From Spirochaetia bacterium (GTDB lineage: Bacteria > Spirochaetota > Spirochaetia > CADAEX01): DNA of 60,880 nucleotides. Made by a program: the position numbers and the translations under genes. The stretch's first letter is position 1; each line of letters opens with the position of its first letter. Positions 19,466 to 28,722 of the stretch are shown here, in pieces. The notes beneath the pieces are model-generated. The model made no database searches. It saw nothing but the letters and a program-made list of their open reading frames with translations, and was not told where the DNA came from. The stretch lies in NCBI GenBank assembly GCA_024402405.1, contig JAKSTW010000006.1:1-60880 (forward strand), read 5' to 3'.

Positions 19466-19509
19466 AAAGTCTCCTTAAATTATAAAAGTATAGTTAAAGT
19501 TATCACAGT

Positions 19510-19536
19510 AAAAAATGTTTGTCTATATAGACAGAC
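19510..19536 (-). terminator. Probable terminator after tyrS
   Basis: On the minus strand GTCTGTCTATATAGACAAAC forms a stem with one mismatch, followed by A and then six T, directly after the tyrS stop codon. Confidence 0.7.
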
Positions 19537-19542
19537 TCTTTA

Positions 19543-20760
19543 TTATTTTGTGATAATCCTGAAGAATTTCTTCTTTCCTGCGCGGATGACAACCTCGCCA
19601 TCCTTATCCAGCACATCTGCCTTTATCACTGCCTTAGGATCTGTTACAGCAGTATCACCTACCAGTGCACCGCCCTGCACCACCAGACGGCGGGCATCAC
19701 TCTTTGTTCCACCCATAGCGCTGAAGAACAGATCGATCACGCCGATTCCAGCCTCAAAATCTGCTCTGGCGATCTCAACTGCAGGCATATGCTCCCTGTT
19801 TCCCTGACCGCTGAATGCCGCTCTGGCACCTGAAAGCGCCTTGTCAGCCTCTTCCTTGCCGTGAATAAGGGCAGTGACTTCCCATGCCAGCCTTTCCTTG
19901 GCAGCATTGATGTCACCGGCACAAATCTGTGCGATCTCATCCAGAGAAAGGAATGTGAACAGCTTGAAGAATTTCTCAACATCAGGATCGTTGACATTTC
20001 TCCAGTACTGGAAGAAATCATAAACAGGTGTAAGGTCTGGATCCAGGAATATCGCACCCTTCTCGCTCTTACCCATCTTCTGACCGTCAGCTCTGGTGAC
20101 AAGCGGGAATGTGAGTCCGTACGCATCATGAGTTGTGAGACGGCGGATAAGGTCGATTCCAGCCACAATGTTGCCCCACTGGTCATCACCGCCGATCTGC
20201 AGACATGCATTGTATTTGTTATGAAGGTTAAGGAAGTCAAAACTCTGAAGAAGCTGATAGTTGAACTCGATGAAAGAAAGTCCTGTCTCCATTCTCTTTC
20301 TGTATGACTCGAATGTGAGCATCTTGTTCACAGAGAAATGTGATCCGATCTCACGGAGGAAGTCAATATAGTTAAGGTCAGCCAGCCAGTCTTTGTTGTT
20401 CACGGAGAATGCTGTCTTGCCGTCAAAACCGATGAATCTGTCCAGCTGTTTCTGGATGGACACTGTGTTCTGGTCAAGAATATCATAGGAAAGCATCTTC
20501 CTCATCTCAGTCTTGCCGGAAGGATCTCCGATCCTGGCAGTACCGCCGCCTACCAGAGCTATTCCGTTATGCCCCATGGCACGGAGATGGCGCAGTGCAA
20601 AAAATGGCACCATGTGTCCGATATGAAGGCTTGGTCCTGTAGGGTCGCATCCTACATAGAATGTGACCGGTCCCTTATCCATAAGGGCTGAGAGACCTTC
20701 CAGATCTGTACACTGCTGGAAGAATCCTCTCTCTTTTAAAACTTCAAGTGCTTTATTCAT
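19543..20760 (-). CDS. tyrS: Tyrosyl-tRNA synthetase
   Basis: Class I synthetase, 405 residues. It has the HIGH motif in GPSLHIGHMVPFFALRHL, tyrosine recognition residues in NYQLLQSFDFLNL and GGDDQWGNIVAGIDL, KMSKS as KMGKSEKGAIFLD, and a C-terminal S4 RNA-binding domain (ARRLVVQGGALVG). AAGGAA six bases upstream of the ATG. Last gene of the gltX-glyS-tyrS run. Confidence 0.98.
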   Translation of the reverse strand: MNKALEVLKERGFFQQCTDLEGLSALMDKGPVTFYVGCDPTGPSLHIGHMVPFFALRHLRAMGHNGIALVGGGTARIGDPSGKTEMRKMLSYDILDQNTVSIQKQLDRFIGFDGKTAFSVNNKDWLADLNYIDFLREIGSHFSVNKMLTFESYRKRMETGLSFIEFNYQLLQSFDFLNLHNKYNACLQIGGDDQWGNIVAGIDLIRRLTTHDAYGLTFPLVTRADGQKMGKSEKGAIFLDPDLTPVYDFFQYWRNVNDPDVEKFFKLFTFLSLDEIAQICAGDINAAKERLAWEVTALIHGKEEADKALSGARAAFSGQGNREHMPAVEIARADFEAGIGVIDLFFSAMGGTKSDARRLVVQGGALVGDTAVTDPKAVIKADVLDKDGEVVIRAGKKKFFRIITK

Positions 20761-20769
20761 AGTAATTCC

Positions 20770-22107
20770 TTAAACTCTCTTGTATTCTTTGTCAGCTTTT
20801 CTGATGACAGCAGGAATATCCTCAATCTTGATTCTGATCTGCTCCATGGAATCTCTGAATCTGAGTGTGACTGTATTATCTTCTTTTGTCTGATAATCCA
20901 CGGTGATGCAGTATGGTGTTCCGATCTCATCCTGACGTCTGTATCTTCTTCCGATAGCACCGCTCTGGTCATAATATGTTGCGAAATCATCTCTGAGGCT
21001 GTGCTCAATCTCAGAAGCCAGTTCTGCCAGACCGTCTTTCTTAACAAGAGGGAAAACTGCCAGTTTGACCGGTGCCAGTGTAGGATGGAAATGGAGCACA
21101 ACTCTTGTGTCTCCCTCTGCCACCTGCTGCTCTTCGTATGCATCGGAAAGCACTGTCAGAACTGTTCTGGTCAGACCTGCTGAAGTCTCAATAATAAATG
21201 GAATATATTTCTTGTTTGTGCCGTCTTCCAGATATGACTGATCTTTTCCGGAATACTGTGTATGACGTGTCAGGTCGAAGTTTGTCCTGTTGTGAACACC
21301 CTCCAGCTCCTGGAATCCCATAGGGAATTCATATTCGATATCATAAGCGCACTTTGCATAATGAGCCAGCTCGTCCGGTCCGTGCTCGTGCCAGCGGAGC
21401 TTGTCCTCTCTGATACCCATCTTCTTATAGTAGTTCCAGCGCTCGCCTCTCCAGTACTCGAACCATTTCATATCGTCCTCTGGCTGTACGAAGAACTGCA
21501 TCTCCATCTGCTCGAATTCGCAGGTCCTGAAAATAAAGTTCTTTGTGACGATCTCATTTCTGAAAGCCTTTCCTACCTGGGCAATTCCGAATGGAACCTT
21601 CATTCTGCAGTTCTGGACAACATTCTTGAAATTGACATAGATACCCTGTGCTGTCTCAGGACGGAGATATACAATGCTGCTGTTGTCATCCTCGACAGGT
21701 CCGATATGTGTCTTGAACATCAGGTTGAACTTTCTTGTGTCTGTCAGCTCACCGCCGCACTCAGGACAAGTTCTGCTCTTTCTGTTCTCCTCAGGAATCT
21801 TATCCTCTCTGAATCTCTGCTTGCATTTCTTGCAGTCAACCAGAGGGTCTGTGAAATTCTCCACATGGCCGGAAGCTTCCCATACCCTTGGATGCATCAT
21901 GATAGCCGCATCGATTCCAACGATATTGTCATGAAGTCTGGTCATCTCTTTCCACCAGAATTCCTGGATATTCTTTTTAAGTGCTATACCAAGAGGACCG
22001 TAATCCCATGCAGATGAGAGTCCTCCGTAAATCTCACTTGACTGGAAGATGAAACCTCTTCTCTTGCAAAGTGAGACAAGTGTGTCCATAGTAAGATTGT
22101 TGCTCAT
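20770..22107 (-). CDS. glyS: Glycyl-tRNA synthetase, single-chain dimeric type
   Basis: Class II synthetase of the alpha2 (archaeal/eukaryotic-like) type, not the alpha2beta2 GlyQ/GlyS enzyme. The opening LVSLCKRRGFIFQSSEIYGGLSSAWDYGPLGIALKKNI is diagnostic. Motif 2 is in GKAFRNEIVTKNFIFRTCEFEQMEMQFF, a Cys-x2-Cys zinc-type pair lies in DCKKCKQRF and CPECGGEL, and the anticodon-binding domain is at the C-terminus. Its start overlaps the gltX stop by one base. 445 residues, typical. Confidence 0.97.
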   Translation of the reverse strand: MSNNLTMDTLVSLCKRRGFIFQSSEIYGGLSSAWDYGPLGIALKKNIQEFWWKEMTRLHDNIVGIDAAIMMHPRVWEASGHVENFTDPLVDCKKCKQRFREDKIPEENRKSRTCPECGGELTDTRKFNLMFKTHIGPVEDDNSSIVYLRPETAQGIYVNFKNVVQNCRMKVPFGIAQVGKAFRNEIVTKNFIFRTCEFEQMEMQFFVQPEDDMKWFEYWRGERWNYYKKMGIREDKLRWHEHGPDELAHYAKCAYDIEYEFPMGFQELEGVHNRTNFDLTRHTQYSGKDQSYLEDGTNKKYIPFIIETSAGLTRTVLTVLSDAYEEQQVAEGDTRVVLHFHPTLAPVKLAVFPLVKKDGLAELASEIEHSLRDDFATYYDQSGAIGRRYRRQDEIGTPYCITVDYQTKEDNTVTLRFRDSMEQIRIKIEDIPAVIRKADKEYKRV

Positions 22108-23582
22108 TATTTATCCCCGCTTTTTAATAAATTTATCGTATTTTTAATTCTTCTTTCTGTTTCCTCAGCCCCCAGCAGTTTGATCGAACCGACTATAGGA
22201 GGTGAGATCCTTGTTCCTGTGACAGCCACTCTCAGAACCATAAGGAAATCTCCAAGTTTGACTCCGAGCTCAGCGCATTTATCTCTGAGAACAGGTTCTA
22301 TCTCTTCTTCTGACATGGTAATGAACTTATCCAGCATACCTGAAAGGACATCCAGGATCTCCAGAGTTTTAGTCTGATCCAGCTTTTTAGGTATCAGATC
22401 TTCCCTGCAGTAATTCTCAGGAGCCTTGAACAGGAAGCCAATGACTTCAGGAATATCAGACAGATATTTAAGCCGCTCCTTTGCCAGAGGAACCGCAGCT
22501 TTCAGCACCGCAGTCTCTGCCTCAGTCATAGGTGTGCTGACTGTTCCGGCTTTTTCCAAGTATGGAATCAGCAGAGCCATAAGCTCATCATCACTTTTCT
22601 TTCTTATGTATTGTCCGTTGAACCAGTCAAGCTTCTTGTAATCAAACACACCCGGTGCCTTATTCAGCTTGTCCAGTGTGAAAAGTCTCTCCAGCTCTTC
22701 CCTGGTGAAGAATTCCCGGCTGTCATCGTAGGACCAGCCAATAAGTGAGACATAATTCAAGATAGCCTCTGGCAGATATCCTTTGGCCCTGAAATCCCTG
22801 ACTGATGTGGAACCATGACGCTTGGAAAGTTTCTGTCCGTCGCTGCCCATGACCATAGGAAGGTGACAGTATACAGGAGGTTCCCATCCGAAAGCCTTGT
22901 ACAGTATGACATGCAGAGGAATTGAAGGAATCCACTCCTGGGCTCTGAGAATATGTGTTATTCCCATAAAATGATCGTCAATGACATTTGCCAGATGATA
23001 TGTCGGGAACCCATCAGACTTCAGCAGTATAGGATCAGGATTCACATCTGTATTTTTCTTTTTCATCTTTCCCAGCAGGAAATCCTCATATTCTGTATAT
23101 CCATCCAGTGGGATCTTCAGCCTGATAACAGGTCTGATACCCTGATCTCTCAGTTTCTGCTGCTCTTCTTCAGAAAGGTCACGGCATTTTCTGTCATATC
23201 CAAACTCTTTCTTCTCCACTTTCTGCTTTTCGCGCAGCTGTTCCAGACGTTCTGAAGTACAATAACAGTAATATGCATGACCGGTCTCCACCAGTTTTCT
23301 GGCATATTCCCTGTAAAGCTCAGTCCGTTCAGACTGCACATAAGGACCGCATGAACCACCTACGATAGGCCCCTCATCCCATTTTATCCCCAGCCATTCC
23401 AAAGTGGAGTATAAATCCTCCAGGGATTCATCAGAATATCTTTCCCGGTCTGTATCTTCTATACGGAGGAGAAATTTTCCGCCGTTGGCTCTTGCAAAAA
23501 AATAATTGAAAAGTGCGGTTCTCACACCTCCGATATGCTGCAATCCTGTAGGAGAAGGTGCATATCTGACTCTAACTTCCAT
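22107..23582 (-). CDS. gltX: Glutamyl-tRNA synthetase
   Basis: Class I synthetase, 491 residues. The HIGH-equivalent lies in YAPSPTGLQHIGGVRTALFN, and the KMSKS-equivalent is KLSKRHGSTSV. Substrate residues appear in LLRIEDTDRERYS and ILKSDGFPTYHLANVIDDH-like order. The C-terminal helical anticodon-binding domain is present. GGAGG lies upstream of the ATG. It starts the translated gltX-glyS-tyrS run, but a lipoprotein and a beta-barrel gene precede it on the same strand with short gaps. Confidence 0.98.
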   Translation of the reverse strand: MEVRVRYAPSPTGLQHIGGVRTALFNYFFARANGGKFLLRIEDTDRERYSDESLEDLYSTLEWLGIKWDEGPIVGGSCGPYVQSERTELYREYARKLVETGHAYYCYCTSERLEQLREKQKVEKKEFGYDRKCRDLSEEEQQKLRDQGIRPVIRLKIPLDGYTEYEDFLLGKMKKKNTDVNPDPILLKSDGFPTYHLANVIDDHFMGITHILRAQEWIPSIPLHVILYKAFGWEPPVYCHLPMVMGSDGQKLSKRHGSTSVRDFRAKGYLPEAILNYVSLIGWSYDDSREFFTREELERLFTLDKLNKAPGVFDYKKLDWFNGQYIRKKSDDELMALLIPYLEKAGTVSTPMTEAETAVLKAAVPLAKERLKYLSDIPEVIGFLFKAPENYCREDLIPKKLDQTKTLEILDVLSGMLDKFITMSEEEIEPVLRDKCAELGVKLGDFLMVLRVAVTGTRISPPIVGSIKLLGAEETERRIKNTINLLKSGDK

Positions 23583-23599
23583 AAAATAAAATCCTCCGC

Positions 23600-24772
23600 T
23601 TACTCTCTGTTCCAGCCCCTCTCAGAACCCTTCAGAGAGTTTTTCCAGACACCATATCCATAAGTCATGGCATAAATATCAAAGTTAATGCCATCATCAT
23701 AATAATCAACAAAGAAATTAGTCACAGCAGCCTCGCTGATATCAAAGGCCAGATAATCATAATAATCACTGATATACTCATTGCTGTGCTTAGGACGTTT
23801 AGGGTTGATCTTATCCCTGTCACTCTTATCGACTTCAGGATCCCATACCTCATAGTATCCCTTTCCGCCTGTGATACCTGATCCTATCAGCAGCACACTA
23901 TGATTTTTGCCGCCTGAAGATCTCACATTCACCTGGACCATACCTTGGATACCTATACCACTAGGAGTGTTGTTGTCACTCTGGATCCAGTCTTTCTCAC
24001 CGGCAGAAGCAGGTGAATTCACAGCATAGAGATAACCGTCTGTATCAGATGCATAAAGCCTGTCCGCATCACCATTATAATAAAGTCTGGTATAAGTCTC
24101 GTCCTTATCTTTCCATCGGCTGCCATCATTCTCACGCGGCTGGAACGGAGTCCAGCTGTTGCATTTTCCCTTATATATCGTATACTGGGCATTCAGATAA
24201 CATACTGAACCGTCAGTGACCAGATCAAAATATCCTGTAGAAGTTGAAAAAAGCTTTTGCCCCGGCAATGATGTATCCTTATTGAATGACGATCCCTTAT
24301 CAGTTGAATAATAGAAGTTGCCATTTTTATCTGACAGATATATCACATCATTGGCAATACGCATTTTGGAAAGCTTTCCGTCAGCAGGTGTCGACACTTT
24401 CTCCCAGGTACCGGAACCATCGCCTTTGAACATCATGGTCTTCGCATCATCCACATCATAGGATATGATGAAAATAGTGCCGTCAGACAGGGCAGCCATC
24501 TCAGAGGCAAATCTGTATCCGTCAGGACTGCTCACCTTGGTCCACTCCCTCTTGCCTCCTCCGCTTGGCTTCGTATAAATAGTACCGGCAGCCAGATAAA
24601 GCTGTCCATTGACCTTCACGATGGTATCAGAAGTCAGATGGTTAGGAAGAGAATAATCAGATACTTTCTCCTCATTGCTGAGTCCGTAGAAAATACCTAC
24701 ATTACTGTCATTGCATGAACAATATATAATGGCAGACATAAAAGCTGCCAGCAGAAAAATCTTTCTTATCAT
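23600..24772 (-). CDS. Putative lipoprotein, beta-propeller-like
   Basis: A 390-residue exported protein. The signal peptide MIRKIFLLAAFMSAIIYCSC ends in a relaxed spirochaetal lipobox; lipidation at the Cys is likely. The mature part repeats short beta units of the kind VNGQLYLAAGTIYT, LSDGTIFIISYDV, YLSDKNGNFYYSTDKGSSF and LYASDTDGYLYAVNSP, which suggests a beta-propeller of the sialidase or BNR type. It lies 17 bp upstream of gltX on the same strand, together with a beta-barrel gene. Function unknown; an outer-membrane-associated role is an inference. Confidence 0.7.
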   Translation of the reverse strand: MIRKIFLLAAFMSAIIYCSCNDSNVGIFYGLSNEEKVSDYSLPNHLTSDTIVKVNGQLYLAAGTIYTKPSGGGKREWTKVSSPDGYRFASEMAALSDGTIFIISYDVDDAKTMMFKGDGSGTWEKVSTPADGKLSKMRIANDVIYLSDKNGNFYYSTDKGSSFNKDTSLPGQKLFSTSTGYFDLVTDGSVCYLNAQYTIYKGKCNSWTPFQPRENDGSRWKDKDETYTRLYYNGDADRLYASDTDGYLYAVNSPASAGEKDWIQSDNNTPSGIGIQGMVQVNVRSSGGKNHSVLLIGSGITGGKGYYEVWDPEVDKSDRDKINPKRPKHSNEYISDYYDYLAFDISEAAVTNFFVDYYDDGINFDIYAMTYGYGVWKNSLKGSERGWNRE

Positions 24773-24781
24773 ACGCCCACC

Positions 24782-25396
24782 TCAGAACCTGAACATTACG
24801 CAAAGACTGGTCTCAAGGAAATTTCCGTACATAGTATGGTCAGAAGAAACTTTTCCTGAACCGTTATAGATCTGCGGAACCCACCAGTAAGTGGCATTGG
24901 CGCCGAAGATCCATTCATTGTTAAATGCCCAGTAGATACCCAGGGAAGGTTTGGCAATAAAATCTATATGCCGGCTGTCCCCCAGAGAGCAGTAACATCC
25001 GCCAAGTCCAAGAGAAAAAGGAATCTCTATATGAGAAAACCTCAGCCAGTAAGAAAGCTTGGCAGTAAGAGGGATCATATACAGAACTCTGTCATTAGGG
25101 CTGAATGCAAACATACCTCCGAATTCAGCTCCCAGCGAAAAATGGTTGCTGATGAAAGTCTGCCACATGAGAGATCCCACGCCACCCAGTTTCAGGTTGG
25201 TATCTGTCACATCTGCCTTGGTATCCATAAAGAAAAGAGGAATGAACAGACCTGCATTCACAGAAAACAGCTGGTCGCCCAGTCCACGCATCTCCACATA
25301 TTCATCATCTTCGTCATCACTGTCTACTGCTTTTCCAAAAACAGGACAGGCAAGAAATGCAGTTATGATAAACAATAAAAAAATTCTTTTTTTCAA
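24782..25396 (-). CDS. Small outer-membrane beta-barrel-type protein
   Basis: About 204 residues. No ATG is available: the start is taken as TTG at 25396, seven bases after AAGGA, giving the signal peptide MKKRIFLLFIITAFLACPVFG. After an acidic stretch (DSDDEDDEYVEM) the mature protein alternates polar and aromatic residues in barrel-strand style (LFSVNAGLFIPLFFM, FSLGAEFGGMFAF, KPSLGIYWAFNNEWIFGANATYWW) and ends in aromatic Phe, as outer-membrane proteins do. Eight strands are plausible. It precedes the lipoprotein by nine bases. Confidence 0.65.
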   Translation of the reverse strand: MKKRIFLLFIITAFLACPVFGKAVDSDDEDDEYVEMRGLGDQLFSVNAGLFIPLFFMDTKADVTDTNLKLGGVGSLMWQTFISNHFSLGAEFGGMFAFSPNDRVLYMIPLTAKLSYWLRFSHIEIPFSLGLGGCYCSLGDSRHIDFIAKPSLGIYWAFNNEWIFGANATYWWVPQIYNGSGKVSSDHTMYGNFLETSLCVMFRF

Positions 25397-25469
25397 TATC
25401 AAATCCTTAAAATCAGATGATAATATTATATCAATAATTTATCAATGTATGCAATAATGAAAGGAATAG

Positions 25470-25501
25470 AAAAAAAAAGCCGGACCTTTAAAAGATCCGG
25501 C
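25470..25501 (-). terminator. Terminator of the tRNA-Phe gene
   Basis: Minus strand: GCCGGATC/GGTCCGGC stem (8 bp with one GT pair), 7-base loop, then nine T, immediately after the tRNA. Confidence 0.93.
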
Positions 25502-25504
25502 ACT

Positions 25505-25577
25505 TGCCACCGATCAGAATCGAACTGATGACACATTGATTTTCAGTCAATTGCTCTACCGACTGAGCTACAGCGGC
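25505..25577 (-). tRNA. tRNA-Phe (anticodon GAA)
   Basis: A 73-base tRNA including the discriminator A; CCA is not encoded. Acceptor GCCGCTG pairs with CGGTGGC (two GT pairs). The D arm is GCTC...GAGC, the anticodon stem ATTGA/TCAAT closes the loop CTGAAAA with anticodon GAA, the variable loop is GTGTC, and the T arm is ATCAG-TTCGATT-CTGAT. It has its own promoter (TTGACT, 17 bp, TATAAA) and terminator, so it is a single-gene unit. Confidence 0.97.
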
Positions 25578-25589
25578 TTGACAGTGTTA

Positions 25590-25618
25590 TTTATATAATA
25601 GCATAAAAAAAAAGTCAA
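25590..25618 (-). promoter_or_regulatory. Promoter of tRNA-Phe
   Basis: TTGACT at 25618-25613, 17-bp spacer, TATAAA at 25595-25590, giving a predicted start about seven bases before the mature 5' end. Confidence 0.85.
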
Positions 25619-25633
25619 TAAGATTGCAAAAAA

Positions 25634-26083
25634 TTATTCAGGAATTGAACCGTTCACAGTAAAAACTATCCTGTCGATTCCGTTATAATTTTTCCTCAGG
25701 GTCTTCTCCAGAATATCCAGACTTTCAGGAAAAGTCAGCCAGAACATGGAATCACTCATAGCAGCTCTGCTGTTCATATCAATATAAAGAATCCCATCTC
25801 TGAGGAATATATGATTGAGTCTGGTCCCATCAGGAAACACTCTGTCAAGTGTCAGCAATGAAGGTCCCAGAAACACCTCTTTGACCATAAGCTCCAGATT
25901 CTTCTCAAGGGTATCCTGCACAGGAAGCAGTCTGTATTCTGTCTTCAATGTCTTTGAGACCGGTTCAGGGAAAAAGAAAGTCCGCTCCACCATCTTATAT
26001 TCCTGACGGTTGCAGAAATATACAGATGCGGCAGCACAGAGCAGGAGCAGCACAGAAAGCACGATTATCCTTATTTTCTTCAT
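25634..26083 (-). CDS. GerMN-domain protein
   Basis: A 149-residue protein with an N-terminal membrane anchor or signal (IRIIVLSVLLLLCAAASVYF) and one GerMN domain, recognised from TLEKNLELMVKEVFLGP, FPDGTRLNHIFLRDGILYIDMNSRA and LDILEKTLRKNYNGIDRIVFTVNG. The domain was named from a spore germination protein but occurs widely in cell-wall contexts. Here it directly follows an amidase gene (TAAATG junction, GGGAG ribosome site), which supports a peptidoglycan-related role in the periplasm. Confidence 0.85.
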   Translation of the reverse strand: MKKIRIIVLSVLLLLCAAASVYFCNRQEYKMVERTFFFPEPVSKTLKTEYRLLPVQDTLEKNLELMVKEVFLGPSLLTLDRVFPDGTRLNHIFLRDGILYIDMNSRAAMSDSMFWLTFPESLDILEKTLRKNYNGIDRIVFTVNGSIPE

Positions 26084-27124
26084 TTATTCTCCCGTATCCG
26101 AATGTTCAAAGTCATACACGAAATCCTGGACACCATTATAAATCCCTTCAGATATTTTCTGCAAGTAGGAAGGAGTGCTCAGGAGAAGCGACTCAGAGGG
26201 ATTGGTGACAAAACCGACCTCGATGAGAATTGACGGCATCTTGGCCTTACGCACCACATACCATGACTCAGCCTTCATACCACGGCTCGGGATCTCCTTC
26301 CCCACTTTTGCGCACATACCGTCAAGAACAGAACGTGCCAGCAGCACACTGTCCCTGTTCACCTCGTCCTCAGTGATATTATTGAGTATAGAATAAAGAT
26401 TCTTATTGCCACCGGTAGTCTTGCTGTCCACCAGAGTACGGTTATATTCCGGAGGCAGATACCACACCTCAATGCCTGAAGCCTTCGAGTTCATGGAAGC
26501 ATTGGCATGGACAGAGATGAACAGCATGGTCTCATTAGGCTTAAGTTTGAAGTTATTGGCCATGACTACTCTCTGATCCAGAGTCGGATAGGTATCACCG
26601 GTCCTTGTCATCATTATCTTTTTGTCCGGATATGCGTTGGAAAGCATTTTCTGCAGCCTGGTGGAAATATCCAGCACAACACTTTTCTCATAGACTTTCT
26701 GTGTCTTGCCATTCCGCTTATGGGTGCCCACAGCACCAGGATCCTTGCCTCCATGCCCCGGATCTATGAAGATAGCAGCCACTCTGTGTCCGCTGCTGAC
26801 TTCGACCACAGCTGAAGCCTTGTCATACTTGCGTATCTCATCAGCCAGAGCTTCCGGCACCATAAGCATACCATTCTTCATATAAACTGAAGATGAGCCT
26901 ATTTTTTTGGAGGAATCAGTCACGACCCATGGGATGCCAGGTTTAAATGTATAAATATACCTGTCTGTCATCAGCTCTCCAGTCTCATTTCTCTGATCCC
27001 AAAGCACTTTGGCCTTAATGGATGATGCAAATGAAAAAATATCCACATCAGCACAGAAAGCATGGACAGGGAGAAAAAAAATCATGAGCAACAGCAGGAA
27101 ATAAAACGATCTTCTGAAATTCAT
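26084..27124 (-). CDS. N-acetylmuramoyl-L-alanine amidase (Amidase_3)
   Basis: Zinc amidase that cuts the peptide from muramic acid. The ATG at 27124 gives the signal peptide MNFRRSFYFLLLLMIFFLPVHAF. The catalytic domain has zinc ligands in FIDPGHGGKDPGAVG, YEKSVVLDIS and FISVHANAS, and the catalytic Glu in PSILIEVGFVTNPSE. An N-terminal region of about 100 residues, which could be an AMIN-like or copper-amine-oxidase-like beta domain, precedes it. Length about 346 residues. Co-transcribed with the GerMN gene. Confidence 0.95.
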   Translation of the reverse strand: MNFRRSFYFLLLLMIFFLPVHAFCADVDIFSFASSIKAKVLWDQRNETGELMTDRYIYTFKPGIPWVVTDSSKKIGSSSVYMKNGMLMVPEALADEIRKYDKASAVVEVSSGHRVAAIFIDPGHGGKDPGAVGTHKRNGKTQKVYEKSVVLDISTRLQKMLSNAYPDKKIMMTRTGDTYPTLDQRVVMANNFKLKPNETMLFISVHANASMNSKASGIEVWYLPPEYNRTLVDSKTTGGNKNLYSILNNITEDEVNRDSVLLARSVLDGMCAKVGKEIPSRGMKAESWYVVRKAKMPSILIEVGFVTNPSESLLLSTPSYLQKISEGIYNGVQDFVYDFEHSDTGE

Positions 27125-27138
27125 CTGCAAACACTCTA

Positions 27139-28077
27139 CTATTCAGGCTGCGGCCAGGATTCGATCATAGCTCTGCTGCTCAGCCTGAATCTGAATCTGT
27201 TCTCACTGACCCATTCAGCAGCAGCCCGGAATCTGTGTATTGCTGTTCCGAGTCCCTCACCTGATTTGACAATATAGCTGAAAATTCTGATCTTAGGAAG
27301 ATATCCATAATCGCCATTATACTTTACAGCAAGATTTTTCAGATAAAACCTCCGGTAATCAGCCCCCGGAGTTATGTCATCCTGGCTGAAATCAGAAATA
27401 TAGAATATCCTTATACCGCAGCTGGTGGAAAACTTCTCGCCCCAGAGATATGTGCGGAATCCCAGATCCATCTTCTGCCAATACGGACTTGGTATCCGGC
27501 TGTCATATCCTCCCACGCTCTCGAAAATCTTTTTGTTATAGATTCCTGTATAATCAAATGGGAAAACAGTGTCCATTCCCGACCGCAGAGGAGGAACAGG
27601 GAGAGTCTTGATCACACGTCCATTGCTGACAGGTATCTGGACAGAAGGTATCAGATCATCATGGCAAGAATGAAGCACAGGCACAGTGCACATGGCATTA
27701 TTGACCCTGACGACCTCCATTATGGCTCCGTTCAGAGGAGTCTGCATCCGCATGTCATTCCACATGACAGCCACATGCTGGCAGGCAGCCTCACGGATCC
27801 CCATGTTTATCTGCTCTCCTGCCCCGGTATCTTTATCCACCAGCAGAAATCTGACAGAAGGCAGCTTTCTGGCCAGCATATCATAGTCATGCACAGACCT
27901 GGAGGCATATTCCACAGAAATGATTTCCGAGAAACCTTTTTTCATCAGTTCCTGAAGATCCTCCAGCCTGTTTCCAGACCTGTTTCTGTTCCGCCGAAGC
28001 AGCGTCAGCGGGACAGCCGTATCTGACACAGTCTTCTTCTCACCTCTCACAAATGTATAAGACTGGGTATTCAGCAT
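27139..28077 (-). CDS. Glycosyltransferase-like (GT-A/GT2-type) protein, uncertain
   Basis: About 312 residues; the ATG at 28077 follows AAGGA. The middle resembles a GT2 fold: VRFLLVDKDTGAGEQINMGIREAACQHVAVMWNDMRM matches the pattern in which a family-2 enzyme lists the residues around its D-x-D (here WNDMRM is the equivalent). A later segment, GIYNKKIFESVGGYDSRIPSPYWQKMDLGFRTYLWG, looks like the acceptor/ED-x-x-R region. The donor sugar and product are unknown. It precedes the amidase and GerMN genes on the same strand, so a cell-envelope role fits. Confidence 0.55.
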   Translation of the reverse strand: MLNTQSYTFVRGEKKTVSDTAVPLTLLRRNRNRSGNRLEDLQELMKKGFSEIISVEYASRSVHDYDMLARKLPSVRFLLVDKDTGAGEQINMGIREAACQHVAVMWNDMRMQTPLNGAIMEVVRVNNAMCTVPVLHSCHDDLIPSVQIPVSNGRVIKTLPVPPLRSGMDTVFPFDYTGIYNKKIFESVGGYDSRIPSPYWQKMDLGFRTYLWGEKFSTSCGIRIFYISDFSQDDITPGADYRRFYLKNLAVKYNGDYGYLPKIRIFSYIVKSGEGLGTAIHRFRAAAEWVSENRFRFRLSSRAMIESWPQPE

Positions 28078-28119
28078 GATATTCCTTATCAAATAATATC
28101 GTCAGCATATCTGATTTTA

Positions 28120-28148
28120 TTGACTCTTTTCTTTATAAATGATAGAAA
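28120..28148 (+). promoter_or_regulatory. Probable promoter of the infC operon
   Basis: TTGACT at 28120-28125, 17-bp spacer, TAGAAA at 28143-28148. It leaves a leader of about 35 bases before the infC start. Confidence 0.55.
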
Positions 28149-28189
28149 TATGAAAATCACACATTTTTACATTATTTTTAGGAGGACTA

Positions 28190-28708
28190 TTGGCTGAAAA
28201 AGAATTAAGAATCAATGAAGAAATCAGAGTTAGGGAAGTTAGACTGTTGGATGAGAACGGCGAACAGCAGGGAGTCGTTTCAATTCAGGAGGCACTTACT
28301 TTAGCGAAAGAACGGGGCTACGATCTCGTAGAAGTGGCACCACAGGCCAGTCCGCCTGTCTGCAAGCTTCTGGACTACGGCAAATATCTTTTCGTTCAGG
28401 AAAAGAAACTTAAGGAATCACAGAAGAAGCAGAAGTTAATTAAAATTAAAGAAGTAAGAATGCAGCCATTAATTGAAATTCATGATTTGCAGTTCAAGAC
28501 AAAACACATCAAGGAATTTCTCGACGAAGGTAACAAAGTAAAGATCACCGTAAGATTCAAGGGACGCCAGCTGGCACACACCGATCTGGGACGTGAGACA
28601 CTGGATAAGATCCTGGAGCTTCTGAACGGTGAGTTTATCCTGGACAAACCCCCTATGATGGAGGGAAGATATATGTCCATGTTATTATCACCAAAAGGTA
28701 AAAAGTAA
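28190..28708 (+). CDS. infC: Translation initiation factor IF-3
   Basis: 172 residues, complete: an N-terminal domain ([29 protein letters not shown]), the linker, and the C-terminal domain ([32 protein letters not shown]). No ATG is available; the reading frame begins at TTG (28190) four bases after AGGAGG. Rare start codons are typical of infC, since IF-3 discriminates against them and so limits its own synthesis. First gene of infC-rpmI-rplT. Confidence 0.97.
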   Translation: MAEKELRINEEIRVREVRLLDENGEQQGVVSIQEALTLAKERGYDLVEVAPQASPPVCKLLDYGKYLFVQEKKLKESQKKQKLIKIKEVRMQPLIEIHDLQFKTKHIKEFLDEGNKVKITVRFKGRQLAHTDLGRETLDKILELLNGEFILDKPPMMEGRYMSMLLSPKGKK

Positions 28709-28722
28709 TAGGAGGCTTTTAT

